The notes: generated from the letters alone by a model not told the origin. A DNA stretch of 53,749 nt from JBBSMX01 sp038232935 (GCA_038232935.1 JBBSMX010000013.1:1-53749), one strand, 5' to 3'. Shown: positions 39,150 to 48,602, numbered from the stretch's first letter. Program-made: numbers and translations.

Positions 39150-39186
39150 AAAAATAAGCCCCGCGCTGCTCAGCGGCGCGAGGCTT
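39150..39186 (-). terminator. Rho-independent terminator of the GWxTD gene
   Basis: On the minus strand AAGCCTCGCGC pairs with GCGCGGGGCTT (one mismatch; complements of 39176-39186 and 39156-39166) and is followed by ATTTTT. It lies 27 bases after the stop of the GWxTD gene and separates it from fmt. Confidence 0.88.
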
Positions 39187-39212
39187 TTCGTGCAATCGGA
39201 CTCCCGACCGGA

Positions 39213-40550
39213 TTACATCCGCGTCCGCTCGTCCCAGATCGGCACCAGCAACTCGAAGTCCCCGAAGCCGGTCTCGTCGACGAAGATGAACCGGCGGCCG
39301 ATGCGGTTGTAATACCAGATCTGGTACGGCTTGTCGCCGTAGCTGAACGGGTGGCGCTCCACGAAATCTGGCTCCCCGAAGCGGATGAACACCTCGCCCC
39401 GGTCCGTATTCCAGCCGTGGTCGGAGAAGCGGCCGTAGTTGCGGTTGGCGAAGGAGACACGGAAGTAGTACTCCTCCATCCGCTCGTTGCGGCGCGTGCC
39501 GGGCGTGGGGTCGCGCTTGTCCCAGAAGCTCTGGAACAGGCGGAAGCGCTCCTGTGGCGTCGTCGCCTTGCGGATGGCATCGATCTCGCGGTCTTTGGCG
39601 ATGTAGCGGAGCTGCGACACCGCGCTCTCGAGGTCGGCGATCTGGTCGTTGAGGCCCATCCAGCGGACGGTGAAGTCCTTCGACGCCGAGGCCAGCACGG
39701 TGCCGGCCTCGTTCTCCAGCCGGACGTTGAACACGTAATCCCCGGACCCGAAGCGCTCGGTGTCGAGCGTGAGGGTGGCGGGGTTGCGGCCGGCACGCAC
39801 GTCGAGGGTTTCCGTCGTGCGGAAGTCCGGATCGGGCGTGTCGTCCTCCTTCGGAGGAAGGCCGAGGAGGGGGCGCAGCACGGCGGGCCGCCGCCGCTCG
39901 CGGTTCTGCTTGACGACCTCGTAGCGGACGCGCAGGGCCTGGGGCTGCGCCGCGTAAATCTCGTAGAACAGCGTGAAGTCAGAGCGGTCGGTGCCGATGG
40001 CGTTGGAGACGTTCGGGAAGAGTACCTGCCGGGCGGGGTCGTAGCGGTCGGCCAGCAACAGGTCGCTCATGGCGACGGCCCCGCCGAGAGCGCGGACGTC
40101 GAGGGGGTATTCGCGCACGAAGGTCCGGTTCGACGCCGCATCTTCGACCTGCACTTCGAGGGCGTACGAACCCGGTGCGAGCTGGAGCGACTGCGTCGCG
40201 TAGTCGTAGAGCGTGTCCGCTTGCGTGGCGTCGTAGGCGGGCGCATCGACCTCGCGCTCCCACATCCGGCTGCGGACGAGCCCTTCGACTTTCCCTTCCG
40301 CATTCGTGCGGTAGACGTCCACCGAGACGCTGTAGCGCGCGGCGAATCCATCGGCCTGGCTCAGGAAGCGCAGGCTCTGGTAGGGCACCTTCGTGTAGAC
40401 ATCGACGCGTGTCTCGGCGCTATTCTCGCCGCGCACGCTCACGGCTTCGACGTCGAACTCGGGCTGGTAGGCGGCCTGGGCGCGGGCTTCGGCCCCGCAC
40501 AGGGCGCCCAGCAGCAGCGTCAGCAGCACGGTGTGCGCCACGCGTTTCAT
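39213..40550 (-). CDS. Secreted GWxTD domain protein
   Basis: This 445-residue protein has a signal peptide (MKRVAHTVLLTLLLGALCGAEARAQ), which sets the start at 40550. The first 300 residues are beta-rich, with segments resembling Ig-like modules (QVEDAASNRTFVREYPLDV; NVRLENEAGTVLASASKDF). The C-terminal GWxTD domain contains HGWNTDRGEVFIRFGEPDF near residue 385. The domain occurs in many Bacteroidota and deep-branching phyla and has no established function. It is followed by a terminator and preceded by a 256-base gap before ftsY, which holds a GTAGGGGCG palindrome edge at 40671-40679 and no gene. Confidence 0.87.
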   Translation of the reverse strand: MKRVAHTVLLTLLLGALCGAEARAQAAYQPEFDVEAVSVRGENSAETRVDVYTKVPYQSLRFLSQADGFAARYSVSVDVYRTNAEGKVEGLVRSRMWEREVDAPAYDATQADTLYDYATQSLQLAPGSYALEVQVEDAASNRTFVREYPLDVRALGGAVAMSDLLLADRYDPARQVLFPNVSNAIGTDRSDFTLFYEIYAAQPQALRVRYEVVKQNRERRRPAVLRPLLGLPPKEDDTPDPDFRTTETLDVRAGRNPATLTLDTERFGSGDYVFNVRLENEAGTVLASASKDFTVRWMGLNDQIADLESAVSQLRYIAKDREIDAIRKATTPQERFRLFQSFWDKRDPTPGTRRNERMEEYYFRVSFANRNYGRFSDHGWNTDRGEVFIRFGEPDFVERHPFSYGDKPYQIWYYNRIGRRFIFVDETGFGDFELLVPIWDERTRM

Positions 40551-40806
40551 AGGATGTGTGACAAGACGACCCATAGGCTCCGGCCTCCGCTCGGGCTGCG
40601 TTCTATAGCTTTATGATATGCATACGGGGGAGTTCCGTCCAGGCCCTTCCGAACCGCACCGTCGTACTGGGTAGGGGCGCGTTCGACCACACGGTAAATA
40701 TTGGGAAGCCGAACGGTTAGAGCCCGCCCGATCCGGACGTGCCGTCCTCCTCCCCTGCCGAACGGTCGCAGGCGCCCTCCGAACGGGAAGCGTCTCCGGC
40801 CGCGGC

Positions 40807-41760
40807 TCAGTCGAAGAGCGCAGCGACGAACGCGGTACGGTCAAAGATCTGGAGGTCGTCGATCCCCTCTCCGACCCCGATATACTTTACGGGTATCTGG
40901 AACTCATTGGAAATGCCAATCACGATGCCCCCCTTCGCTGTGCCGTCGAGCTTGGTGAGGACGAGGCCGGTCACGTCCACGCTCTTGGTGAACTCCTCGG
41001 CCTGACGGATGGCGTTCTGCCCCGTCGAGGCGTCGAGGACGAGGAGGACTTCGTGCGGGGCACCGGGCACCTGCCGGTCCATCACGCGCTTGACCTTCGA
41101 GAGCTCGTCCATGAGCCCGCCCTTCGTGTGCAACCGCCCGGCCGTGTCGATGAGGACCACGTCGGAGCCGCGCGAGTTGGCGGCGGCGAGCGTGTCGAAC
41201 GCGACGGCGGCGGGATCGGCCCCGTGGTGCTGCTTGATGATGGGCACACCGGCGCGCTGCGCCCAGATATCGAGCTGCTCGATGGCGGCGGCGCGGAACG
41301 TGTCGGCCGCGCCAAGGAGCACGGACTTCCCGGCCTCTTTGTACCGGTTCGCCATCTTCCCGATCGACGTCGTCTTGCCGACGCCGTTGACGCCGACGAC
41401 CATCACGACGTGGGGGTGGTTTGGGAGCGGCGCGTCGAAGTCGGCGGGGCGGCCGGGCGCGTGTTCGAGAAGGAGATCGCCGATCTCCTCGCGGATCATC
41501 CCGTTCAGCTCGGCCGTCGAGACGTACTTATCGCGGGCCACGCGCGCCTCGATGCGGTGGATGATGTCGACGGTCGTCTTCACGCCCACGTCGGAGGTGA
41601 CGAGGACACCTTCGAGGTCGTCCAACACCTCGTCGTCCACCTGATCCTTGCCGCGGACGAGCACGTCGAGCTTGCCAAAGAGGCTGGTCCGCGTCTTTTC
41701 GAGCCCTTCTTCGAGGCGCTCCTTTTCTTTCTGTTTCTTGCCGAAGCCGAACAGGGCCAT
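40807..41760 (-). CDS. ftsY: Signal recognition particle receptor FtsY
   Basis: This 317-residue GTPase docks ribosome-SRP complexes at the membrane during co-translational protein insertion. The N domain (about 1-100) is short and charged, without the long acidic A domain of Escherichia coli. The G domain has the P-loop GVNGVGKTT (123-131), ADTFRAAAIEQL, DTAGRLHTKGGLMDEL and TKLDGTAKGG. The ATG at 41760 matches the usual MALFGFGKK start. It lies 78 bases downstream of the pgsA-type gene on the same strand. Confidence 0.95.
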   Translation of the reverse strand: MALFGFGKKQKEKERLEEGLEKTRTSLFGKLDVLVRGKDQVDDEVLDDLEGVLVTSDVGVKTTVDIIHRIEARVARDKYVSTAELNGMIREEIGDLLLEHAPGRPADFDAPLPNHPHVVMVVGVNGVGKTTSIGKMANRYKEAGKSVLLGAADTFRAAAIEQLDIWAQRAGVPIIKQHHGADPAAVAFDTLAAANSRGSDVVLIDTAGRLHTKGGLMDELSKVKRVMDRQVPGAPHEVLLVLDASTGQNAIRQAEEFTKSVDVTGLVLTKLDGTAKGGIVIGISNEFQIPVKYIGVGEGIDDLQIFDRTAFVAALFD

Positions 41761-41838
41761 GTTTCTGAGGATGGGCGGGTGGATGGAGAGGAGAATGCGA
41801 GTGGACGGGAATCGGCATCAAGCCGATCCGCGTGACCA

Positions 41839-42525
41839 TCACCCGATCTCGCGGCCCTCCGTTCCCCTGAGGGGTGTGACGTTTTCGGGGAGGCGGTCGG
41901 TGAGAACCGTGCCGTGCCCGTCGAGGGGCACGGCCGGCCCCAGCCGCATCACCTGCACGAAGCGCTGGAGGTAGCGAGCGAGGGAGTAGGCCAGCAGCGC
42001 CGTGGTGGTCCAGACGCAGACCATCAGCACGGGCGGATCGGCGCGCAGGAGGGCGGCGAGCACGGTAATGGAGAGCGCTGTGACGGCCACCTTCCCACTC
42101 CACAGGCTCATCATCACGTAGCCGAGGCGGCGCGTCTGGATGAGGCCGCCGAGGGCGATCACGGCGTCGCGGAGGATCACGCAGACGACGAACCACACCG
42201 GCAGCGGCGGGCCGAGCTCCGGCGGGCGCAGCACGAGGGCGAGCGTCACGGCCGCTGCCGCGAGCTTGTCGGCCGTCGGGTCGAGGATCTTCCCCCACTC
42301 CGAGACGGTCCCACTCCACCGCGCGATCTGCCCGTCGAACCAGTCGGTGGCGATCGCGAAGAGGAGCAGGCCCATCAGCCAGCCGAATGGCCCGCCCCGG
42401 TAGACGAGGACGGCGATGGGCCACACGAGCACCATGCGGGTCATCGTCAGCACGTTCGCCGCCGTCCAGAACCGACCGAGGTCCGGAAAACCAGGCGACG
42501 TGGCGGAGGAGTGACGGAGGGGCAT
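41839..42525 (-). CDS. pgsA: CDP-alcohol phosphatidyltransferase (PgsA-like)
   Basis: This 228-residue membrane enzyme makes phosphatidylglycerophosphate or a related phospholipid from CDP-diacylglycerol. The catalytic motif D-x2-D-G-x2-A-R-x8-G-x3-D-x3-D is complete: Asp61, Asp64, Asp82 and Asp86 (within DWFDGQIARW and GKILDPTAD). About five or six hydrophobic segments run from 27 to 200. ATG 42525 is preferred; a longer frame exists upstream but adds only Arg/Ala-rich sequence. The alcohol partner cannot be fixed, so another CDP-alcohol transferase activity is possible. A TATCTT box (complement of 42553-42558) lies 27 bases upstream. Confidence 0.85.
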   Translation of the reverse strand: MPLRHSSATSPGFPDLGRFWTAANVLTMTRMVLVWPIAVLVYRGGPFGWLMGLLLFAIATDWFDGQIARWSGTVSEWGKILDPTADKLAAAAVTLALVLRPPELGPPLPVWFVVCVILRDAVIALGGLIQTRRLGYVMMSLWSGKVAVTALSITVLAALLRADPPVLMVCVWTTTALLAYSLARYLQRFVQVMRLGPAVPLDGHGTVLTDRLPENVTPLRGTEGREIG

Positions 42526-42702
42526 AAGCACGGGTGCAGGAGCGCGGGCGAGAAGATACGTCGCGGTCACGGCGGGGGATGCGGCGTGGGCGAAGGCCAT
42601 GCGCGATCCGCGTGAAAGCTGTGCGTGAAACGCGAAACGCAAGGCGGCTTTGGCTAGCATCCCCCACCGCCCGTACGTTTCACGCTTTACGTCCTGGCCC
42701 TA

Positions 42703-43791
42703 ATGCTCCCCATCTTCGCCTCTGCCCTCGCCATCCAGATCGCCCTCTGGCTCGCGCTCGGGATCGGCTTCCGCAAAGCACGTCGGGCGTATCCCCCCCC
42801 CCCGCCCGACGACACGCTCTCGGTATCCGTAGTCGTAGCGGCGTGCGACGAAGCGAAGCGGCTCCCCGCTCTCCTCGTGGCGCTATCGGCACAGTCGCAT
42901 CCGAACTTCGAGGTCGTGATTGTGGATGACGCCTCCAAAGATGCCACCGTTGACCTCGTCGAGGCCCACGCGGCGACGGATCCCCGCTTCCGCCTCGTCC
43001 GCGTGCGAGACGACGAGCGCCCCGCGTCGATGCCGAGGAAGAAACACGCGCTCACGCTCGGCATCGCTGCCACCCACCACGACCGCCTCGCCTTCACCGA
43101 CGCCGACTGCGTCCCGCCACCACGCTGGCTCGAAGCCCTCGCCGCCCACGCCTCGGCCGAGCCCGACGCCGTCCTCGTCGGCTACGGCCCGTACCGCGAG
43201 CGCCCTGGACTACTCAACGCGTTCGTCCGCTACGAGACGCTCGTGACGGCGCTGCTGACGGCGGCGGCCGTCGGACTCGGCCGGCCGTACATGGCCGTCG
43301 GGCGCAGTTTCAGCTACCCGAAATCGGTGTTCGAGCAGATCGGCGGCTTCGCCCACTCGGTGCAGTCGATCTCCGGCGACGACGACCTCCTCGTGCAGGA
43401 GGCGCACCGCCACGGCGTCCCCGTTCGCTACGTCTTCGACCCCGATACGTTCGTCGTCAGCGAGGCCCCGGCGACGTGGCGACGGTGGGCGCGGCAGAAG
43501 CTCCGCCACACTTCGGCGGGCCGGTTCTACAACCGGGGCGTGCAGATCGCCCTCGCCCTCTTCCACGCGTCGAACCTCGCCGTCTGGCTGGCCCCGCTGT
43601 TCCTCGGGTGGACGGGGGCGGGGCTGCTGGCCGCCCGCTTCCTCATCCAACGCGCCGTCCTCCGCGACGCCATGCAGTCCTTCGGCGCGGCTTCGCTCAT
43701 GCTGCCGCAGCCGTTCCTCGACGGGCTCTATGTCCTCTACAACACCGTCTTCGCCCCGCTCGGCACCGTGCGGACGCCGAAGAAGTGGTGA
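42703..43791 (+). CDS. Membrane glycosyltransferase family 2 (with an 11-C tract)
   Basis: This 362-residue protein has an N-terminal membrane anchor (about 3-21), a family 2 glycosyltransferase domain and C-terminal hydrophobic segments (about 280-320). The domain has VSVVVAACDEAKRLPALL, the nucleotide-binding VVIVDDASKD and FTDADC, and the acceptor-site region SISGDDDLL. The R-Q-K-L-R motif takes the place of the usual Q-x-x-R-W. It probably transfers a sugar to a lipid or cell-surface glycan at the cytoplasmic face; the product is unknown. Codons 31-34 sit on a run of 11 C (42793-42803), so slipped-strand changes would switch the gene on or off. The stop lies 4 bases from the stop of the convergent T9SS cargo gene. 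Confidence 0.87.
   Translation: MLPIFASALAIQIALWLALGIGFRKARRAYPPPPPDDTLSVSVVVAACDEAKRLPALLVALSAQSHPNFEVVIVDDASKDATVDLVEAHAATDPRFRLVRVRDDERPASMPRKKHALTLGIAATHHDRLAFTDADCVPPPRWLEALAAHASAEPDAVLVGYGPYRERPGLLNAFVRYETLVTALLTAAAVGLGRPYMAVGRSFSYPKSVFEQIGGFAHSVQSISGDDDLLVQEAHRHGVPVRYVFDPDTFVVSEAPATWRRWARQKLRHTSAGRFYNRGVQIALALFHASNLAVWLAPLFLGWTGAGLLAARFLIQRAVLRDAMQSFGAASLMLPQPFLDGLYVLYNTVFAPLGTVRTPKKW
42793..42803 (+). repeat. Homopolymeric C tract in the glycosyltransferase gene
   Basis: Eleven consecutive C bases encode the first four of five prolines at residues 31-35 of the glycosyltransferase. The frame is open as given. Gain or loss of one C would shift it and truncate the protein at once. Confidence 0.9.
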
Positions 43792-43795
43792 TGGG

Positions 43796-44746
43796 TCATT
43801 CGATGCGGACGATCCGCCGCGTGGCCGTCTCACCGGAGGCCGTCGTGGCGCGGATGACGTAAAACCCGGCGGGCAGGCTCGTGAGATCGAGCGGGTACTG
43901 CAACGTCCTATCAGGCAGCACGCCGAGGTCTCGGCGGAATACGCGGTGGCCGAGCACGTCGAATATTTCTAACGAGACGGGGGCAGAAGCTGGAGCGGAT
44001 AGAGTGACCATCGTAACGGAAAGGACAGGGTTTGGATACGGCGGCCCGATGCTCAGCGCCCCCGCAGTACTGGGATCATCCTCGCTGTCTACTGCTAAGG
44101 GATCGCCGAAGACCTCACCGCCCACCTCAGCGTACAGGAGGCGATAGGAATAGTAGTCGTAACGGCCGCTGCCTCCGATGTGGTAGCTTTCTACTCCTTC
44201 GACGAACCCAATCTCGGATCCGAAAGTGAAGGTGTACCCGGAGTAATCATCCTCATCATAACCCGAGATGGCGACCACGTCGTACTGCACCCCGCCGATC
44301 CGCACCTGCATCGCTGCCGGCTCCCACCCGGCGAGGGAGCGCATCTCCGCCCCCCCGAAGGCCAGCGAACAAGCTCCATCTATGGGGACCGCACGCACCT
44401 GCTGCGCGGCCTCGTCGAACCAGACGCCGTAGTCGGCCGTGCAGGTCGGCTCCTGCCCCGGCTGGTCGTAGACCCGGACCCGAACGCGGGCGCGGAGCGC
44501 CTCCTCTACGACTACCTCCCCGACCACCTCATGCCCCACGAACGCGCCATCCCCGTTGCAGTTGGGCGGCTGCGAATTGCAGGCGTCGTGATAGTACCGG
44601 TAAATCCAGCGGTTCCCTTCACTGAGGGGGTAGAAGGGGCTCGCCTGCGAAGCGGCAGACCGCGCGATGAACGAGGCGCCGAGAAGCAGCAAGAAGCAGC
44701 GGAGCGTCGTCGTGGCCAGGGGGAAGGAGCAGAGGCTGTAACGCAT
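43796..44746 (-). CDS. Secreted protein with a type IX secretion sorting domain
   Basis: This 316-residue protein has a signal peptide (about 1-33, ending SAASQA). A central domain (about 36-225) of unknown function has Tyr-rich strands (NRWIYRYYHDAC) and a set of Cys residues. A linker leads to a T9SS type A sorting domain (about 235-316): IGPPYPNP, then SLEIFDVLGHRVFRRDL and SLPAGFYVIRATTASG. The domain directs export across the outer membrane. The terminal V-R-I-E is typical. The protein is probably surface-attached. It is convergent with the glycosyltransferase gene (4-base gap). The 275 bases upstream, to 45021, hold its promoter and that of the M1 peptidase. Confidence 0.9.
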   Translation of the reverse strand: MRYSLCSFPLATTTLRCFLLLLGASFIARSAASQASPFYPLSEGNRWIYRYYHDACNSQPPNCNGDGAFVGHEVVGEVVVEEALRARVRVRVYDQPGQEPTCTADYGVWFDEAAQQVRAVPIDGACSLAFGGAEMRSLAGWEPAAMQVRIGGVQYDVVAISGYDEDDYSGYTFTFGSEIGFVEGVESYHIGGSGRYDYYSYRLLYAEVGGEVFGDPLAVDSEDDPSTAGALSIGPPYPNPVLSVTMVTLSAPASAPVSLEIFDVLGHRVFRRDLGVLPDRTLQYPLDLTSLPAGFYVIRATTASGETATRRIVRIE

Positions 44747-45021
44747 GGCGGTAGAGTGCTGAGTAGCGCCGAACGGTGTCGACGGATGGGGAGTCGTCAG
44801 GGTGGTCTATACTCCTTATATCGCATAAAGTATCCGTTGCAGGACATCCTCGCCTATGTTTTTTTGGCGCTTACGCTCGGTGAGGCTTTTCGCCTACCAC
44901 CCACGGACGAGGGGCTATGAATCCTCGGTGACCTCCGTGAGCTGGCGCAATCCGCGAGGCGGCGACGCGTTGTGACAGCCTGCCCGATCAGACAGCCTAT
45001 CTTCCGCCTCCTTTTAACCCC

Positions 45022-47058
45022 ATGGCCCGACCCATGACTGCCGTCTTCCGCTGCTGTTCGCTCCTCCTGCTCGCCCTGCTTCTCACCGCCGCGCCCGTCT
45101 TCGCACAGGAGGACACGGAGCCCGTCGTCCCGACGAATGCCGCCGCTTTCGCCCCGCTCGACCTCCCCGCACCGAACGAATTCCGCAGCGCCTCCGGCCG
45201 CCCCGGCCCCGCCTACTGGCAGCAGCGCGCCGACTACGACATTGACGTGCGCCTCGACCCCGCGACCTACCGCGTCTCCGGCAACGAGACGATCACGTAC
45301 ACCAACAACAGCCCCGAGGCGCTGGACTTCCTCTGGCTCCACCTCGAACAGAAACTGTTCGCGCCGGGCAGCCGCGGGGCCGCCCTCACCCCCGCCGGCT
45401 CGCGTTGGCGCGGCTCCTTCGCCGAGGGCGGCCTCACGCTCGAAAGCGTCGAGATCGTCCACGACGGGCAGACGTACGAGCCCAAGCGGACGGTCGATGA
45501 CACGCGGATGCGCGTCGACCTCCGCGACGCGCTCGCGCCGGACGGCGGGACGCTCCAGCTGCAGATCGGCTGGAGCTTCGTCGTGCCCGAGTACGGGGCG
45601 GACCGGATGGGCCGGCTCGACGTCGAGGGCGGTACCGTCTACGAGATCGCGCAGTGGTACCCCCGGGTCGTCGTCTTCGACGATGTCAATGGGTGGAACC
45701 CGCTTCCCTATCTCGGGCAGGGCGAGTTCTACCTCGAATACGGTGATTTCGACGTCGCCATCACAGTCCCAACGCCCTACACCGTCGTCGCCACGGGCGA
45801 GCTCGTGAACCCCGAGCAGGTCTGGACCGCCGAGCAACAAGCCCGGCTCAAGACAGCGAGCACGAGCGCCGAGCGCGTGTACGTCATCGCGCCCGACGAA
45901 CTCGACCGCGCGCACCCGCAGAAGAGCATGACGACAACGTGGCGCTACCACGCCGAGAACGTCCGCGACGTCGCGTGGGCCGCCTCGAACCGCTTCATCC
46001 TCGACGCCGCGAGCGCGACGACCGAGGCTGGCACCACGCTCATCCTCTCGGCCTACCCGCCCGAGGGCGTCTCCTCCGATCCGGCGGAGCCCGGCTGGGA
46101 GGAGGCCACGCGCTTTGGCCGCGCCGCCATCCTCAACAACTCGCGCTGGCTGCCCTACCCGTACCCCGTCGCCATCAGCATCGCCGGCGTCGTCGGGGGG
46201 ATGGAGTACCCGATGCTCCAGTTCTCCTCCGTCAAATCGCGCGGCATGTCGCTCTTCGGGGTCATCGACCACGAGCTCGGCCACAACTGGTTTCCGATGA
46301 TCGTCGGCTCGGACGAGCGGCGCTATGCGTGGATGGACGAGGGCTTCAACTCGTTCCTCAACACGTTCTCGAACGTCGCGTTCTTCGACGAGAACGCAGA
46401 CACGAGCATCGCCCACTACGGCGAGGGGCTCGACGCCCGCATCAACCGGCTGACGCGCTCGGACACGATCGCCGCGCGGATGCAGGAGCCCGCGATGCAG
46501 GACCAGTCGATCATGACGCCGCCGGACCAGATTCGCCGCCCATCGCTCGGCTTCCTCGGCTACCGCAAGCCCGCGAAGGGCCTGCTCGTCCTCCGCAACG
46601 CCGTCCTCGGCCCCGCGCGCTTCGATGCCGCCTTCATGGCATACATCGAGCGCTGGGCCTACAAGCACCCCCAACCCGCCGACTTCTTCCGCACCATCGA
46701 AGACGTGTCGGGCGAGGACCTCGACTGGTTCTGGCGCGGCTGGTTCACGTCCACCGAAACGCTCGATCAGGCCGTCACCGGCGTTGAGCAGCAGGAGGGC
46801 CGATCCGTCGTCACGGTCGAGAATCGCGGCGGCCTCGTGATGCCGACCGAGCTTGAGGTGCGCTTCGCCGATGGCTCGACCGAGCGCGTCCGCGTGCCCG
46901 TCGAGGCGTTTTTCAAGAGCGACACGTTCGGCGTCGGTGTCCCTGGAGATCGCGTGATCGCCTCCGTCCGGCTCGACCCCGAGGGCCTGCTTCCGGACAC
47001 CGACACGTCCAACAACGCGTGGACCGGCCCCACCGTGGGCTCGAACGGCGGGCGCTGA
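45022..47058 (+). CDS. Secreted M1 family metallopeptidase
   Basis: This 678-residue protein has a signal peptide (about 1-28, ending APVFAQ). The M1 aminopeptidase-like domain has the zinc motif HELGH at 417-421 with the third ligand Glu440 (HExxH-18-E). A substrate-gating segment GGMEYPM lies near 392, a variant of the usual G-x-M-E-N. The N-terminal beta-domain (about 55-250) and the C-terminal helical part are normal for the family. It probably trims peptides in the periplasm or outside. There is no sorting domain. A TATCTT box lies at 44998-45003, and the family 1 palindrome follows at 47077. Confidence 0.9.
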   Translation: MARPMTAVFRCCSLLLLALLLTAAPVFAQEDTEPVVPTNAAAFAPLDLPAPNEFRSASGRPGPAYWQQRADYDIDVRLDPATYRVSGNETITYTNNSPEALDFLWLHLEQKLFAPGSRGAALTPAGSRWRGSFAEGGLTLESVEIVHDGQTYEPKRTVDDTRMRVDLRDALAPDGGTLQLQIGWSFVVPEYGADRMGRLDVEGGTVYEIAQWYPRVVVFDDVNGWNPLPYLGQGEFYLEYGDFDVAITVPTPYTVVATGELVNPEQVWTAEQQARLKTASTSAERVYVIAPDELDRAHPQKSMTTTWRYHAENVRDVAWAASNRFILDAASATTEAGTTLILSAYPPEGVSSDPAEPGWEEATRFGRAAILNNSRWLPYPYPVAISIAGVVGGMEYPMLQFSSVKSRGMSLFGVIDHELGHNWFPMIVGSDERRYAWMDEGFNSFLNTFSNVAFFDENADTSIAHYGEGLDARINRLTRSDTIAARMQEPAMQDQSIMTPPDQIRRPSLGFLGYRKPAKGLLVLRNAVLGPARFDAAFMAYIERWAYKHPQPADFFRTIEDVSGEDLDWFWRGWFTSTETLDQAVTGVEQQEGRSVVTVENRGGLVMPTELEVRFADGSTERVRVPVEAFFKSDTFGVGVPGDRVIASVRLDPEGLLPDTDTSNNAWTGPTVGSNGGR

Positions 47059-47076
47059 CCCGAGCGCTGCGTCAAC

Positions 47077-47107
47077 CGTAGGGGCGGGTTTCAAACCCGC
47101 CCCTACG
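47077..47107. repeat. REP-like palindrome, family 1 (copy B)
   Basis: Fifteen-base arms CGTAGGGGCGGGTTT and AAACCCGCCCCTACG surround a single C. It is the reverse complement of the 29-base copy at 7415-7443, with one extra pair. It lies between the M1 peptidase and the nucleoside transporter, 18 bases after the former's stop. Confidence 0.93.
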
Positions 47108-47177
47108 TGTTCGGAACGGCTGGGATATCTTGCCCCCGCTCTACCTCGCTCGGCCCTCCCACCCTCACCCCGTTTGC

Positions 47178-48602
47178 ATGGACATCGTCTCGCTGCTGCG
47201 CGGCCTGCTCGGGCTCGTCTCGATCCTCGCCATCGCGTTCGCGTTCTCCTCCGACCGCCGCAGCATCAACTGGCGGACGGTCGGCGTCGGCCTCGCGCTC
47301 CAACTCGTCTTCGCTGTGTTCATCCTCCGGGGCGACGAGATGGGCGCGGCGTTCGCGCCGCTCGGCTGGCCCGCCGCCGCGTTTGCGTGGGCCTCGGGCT
47401 TCTTCGTCGAGTTCCTCAAGTGGGTGACCGTCGGCGCGTCCTTCATCTTCGGCGGGCTCGCGCTCTCGCCGGGCGTGGAGGGCTCGCTCGGATTTTTCTT
47501 CTTCGCGCAGGTCCTCCCGACGATCATCGCCTTCGCCGCGCTGATGTCGGTGTTCTACTACCTCGGCGTGATGCAGTGGATCGTCCGCGGGATGGCGTGG
47601 GTGGTCAGCCGCGCACTCGGGACGAGCGGTCCGGAGTCGCTGAGCGTGACGGCCAACATCTTCGTCGGACAGACGGAGGCTCCGCTCGTGATCAAGCCGT
47701 ACATCGCGCGGCTGAGCCGGAGCGAGCTGCTCGCCGTGATGACGGGCGGCATGGCGACGATCGCGGGCGGGGTAATGGCGAGCTACATCTCGTTCCTCGG
47801 CGACCGCTACGCCGCCGCCGCGGGCGTCGCGCTCGAAGTCGGGCAGCAGCTCTTTGCCGAGCAACTCCTGGGCGCAAGCGTGATGGCCGCGCCGGCCGCG
47901 CTCGTCCTCGCCAAGATCCTCATCCCCGAGACCCGTCCCCCCGCCCCACTCTACCTCTCCGAGACGAGCAAGGACTCCCCCATTCCGGAGGCGGCAGAGG
48001 TAGCGAACGTGGAGCCCGTCATGCCCGCGACCGACAGCGAGACGGCGCGCGAAGAGGCGGTGGATGTCCTCACCGAAGACGGCCCGAAGAACGTGATCGA
48101 CGCGGCGGCCACCGGGGCGGCCGACGGGCTGAAGCTCGCGCTCAACGTCGGGGCGATGCTCATCGCGTTCCTCGCACTCATCGCCGCGATCAACGCGCTC
48201 CTCGGGTTCGGAGCCGGGCTCTTCGGTGCCGAGCTTACGCTCGAACAGCTCCTCGGCTGGACGCTCGCCCCCATCGCGTGGCTCATCGGCGTACCCACCG
48301 CCGACATCACGACCTTCGGCAGCTTCATCGGCACGAAGGTCATCGCCAACGAGTTCGTCGCGTACACCCAACTCGCCGACGCCATCCAGTCGGGCGCGAT
48401 CCAGCCCAAGACCATCGTCATGGCGACGTTCGCGCTCTGCGGCTTCGCCAACCTCTCCTCGATTGGTATCCAGATCGGCGGGATCGGGCCGCTCGCGCCG
48501 GAGCGGACGGGCGAGATCGCCGAGCTCGGGCTCCGCGCCGTCCTCGCCGGCACGCTCGCTAACATCATGACGGCCACGATCGCGGGCGTCCTCATCGGCT
48601 AA
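47178..48602 (+). CDS. Concentrative nucleoside transporter (CNT family)
   Basis: This 474-residue protein imports nucleosides by cation symport at the cytoplasmic membrane. It has the N-terminal helices (LLRGLLGLVSILAIAFAFSSDRR), then the family core FVGQTEAPLVIKPYIARLSRSEL and MTGGMATIAGGVMASYISFLG. The C-terminal part has ALCGFANLSSIGIQIGGIG. The charged loop at about 270-325 (SETSKDSPIPEAAEVAN...) is longer than in NupC. The ATG at 47178 is preferred because it begins MDIVSLLRG. A TATCTTG box lies at 47126-47132. The cupin gene follows after 16 bases and is likely in the same transcript. Confidence 0.93.
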   Translation: MDIVSLLRGLLGLVSILAIAFAFSSDRRSINWRTVGVGLALQLVFAVFILRGDEMGAAFAPLGWPAAAFAWASGFFVEFLKWVTVGASFIFGGLALSPGVEGSLGFFFFAQVLPTIIAFAALMSVFYYLGVMQWIVRGMAWVVSRALGTSGPESLSVTANIFVGQTEAPLVIKPYIARLSRSELLAVMTGGMATIAGGVMASYISFLGDRYAAAAGVALEVGQQLFAEQLLGASVMAAPAALVLAKILIPETRPPAPLYLSETSKDSPIPEAAEVANVEPVMPATDSETAREEAVDVLTEDGPKNVIDAAATGAADGLKLALNVGAMLIAFLALIAAINALLGFGAGLFGAELTLEQLLGWTLAPIAWLIGVPTADITTFGSFIGTKVIANEFVAYTQLADAIQSGAIQPKTIVMATFALCGFANLSSIGIQIGGIGPLAPERTGEIAELGLRAVLAGTLANIMTATIAGVLIG

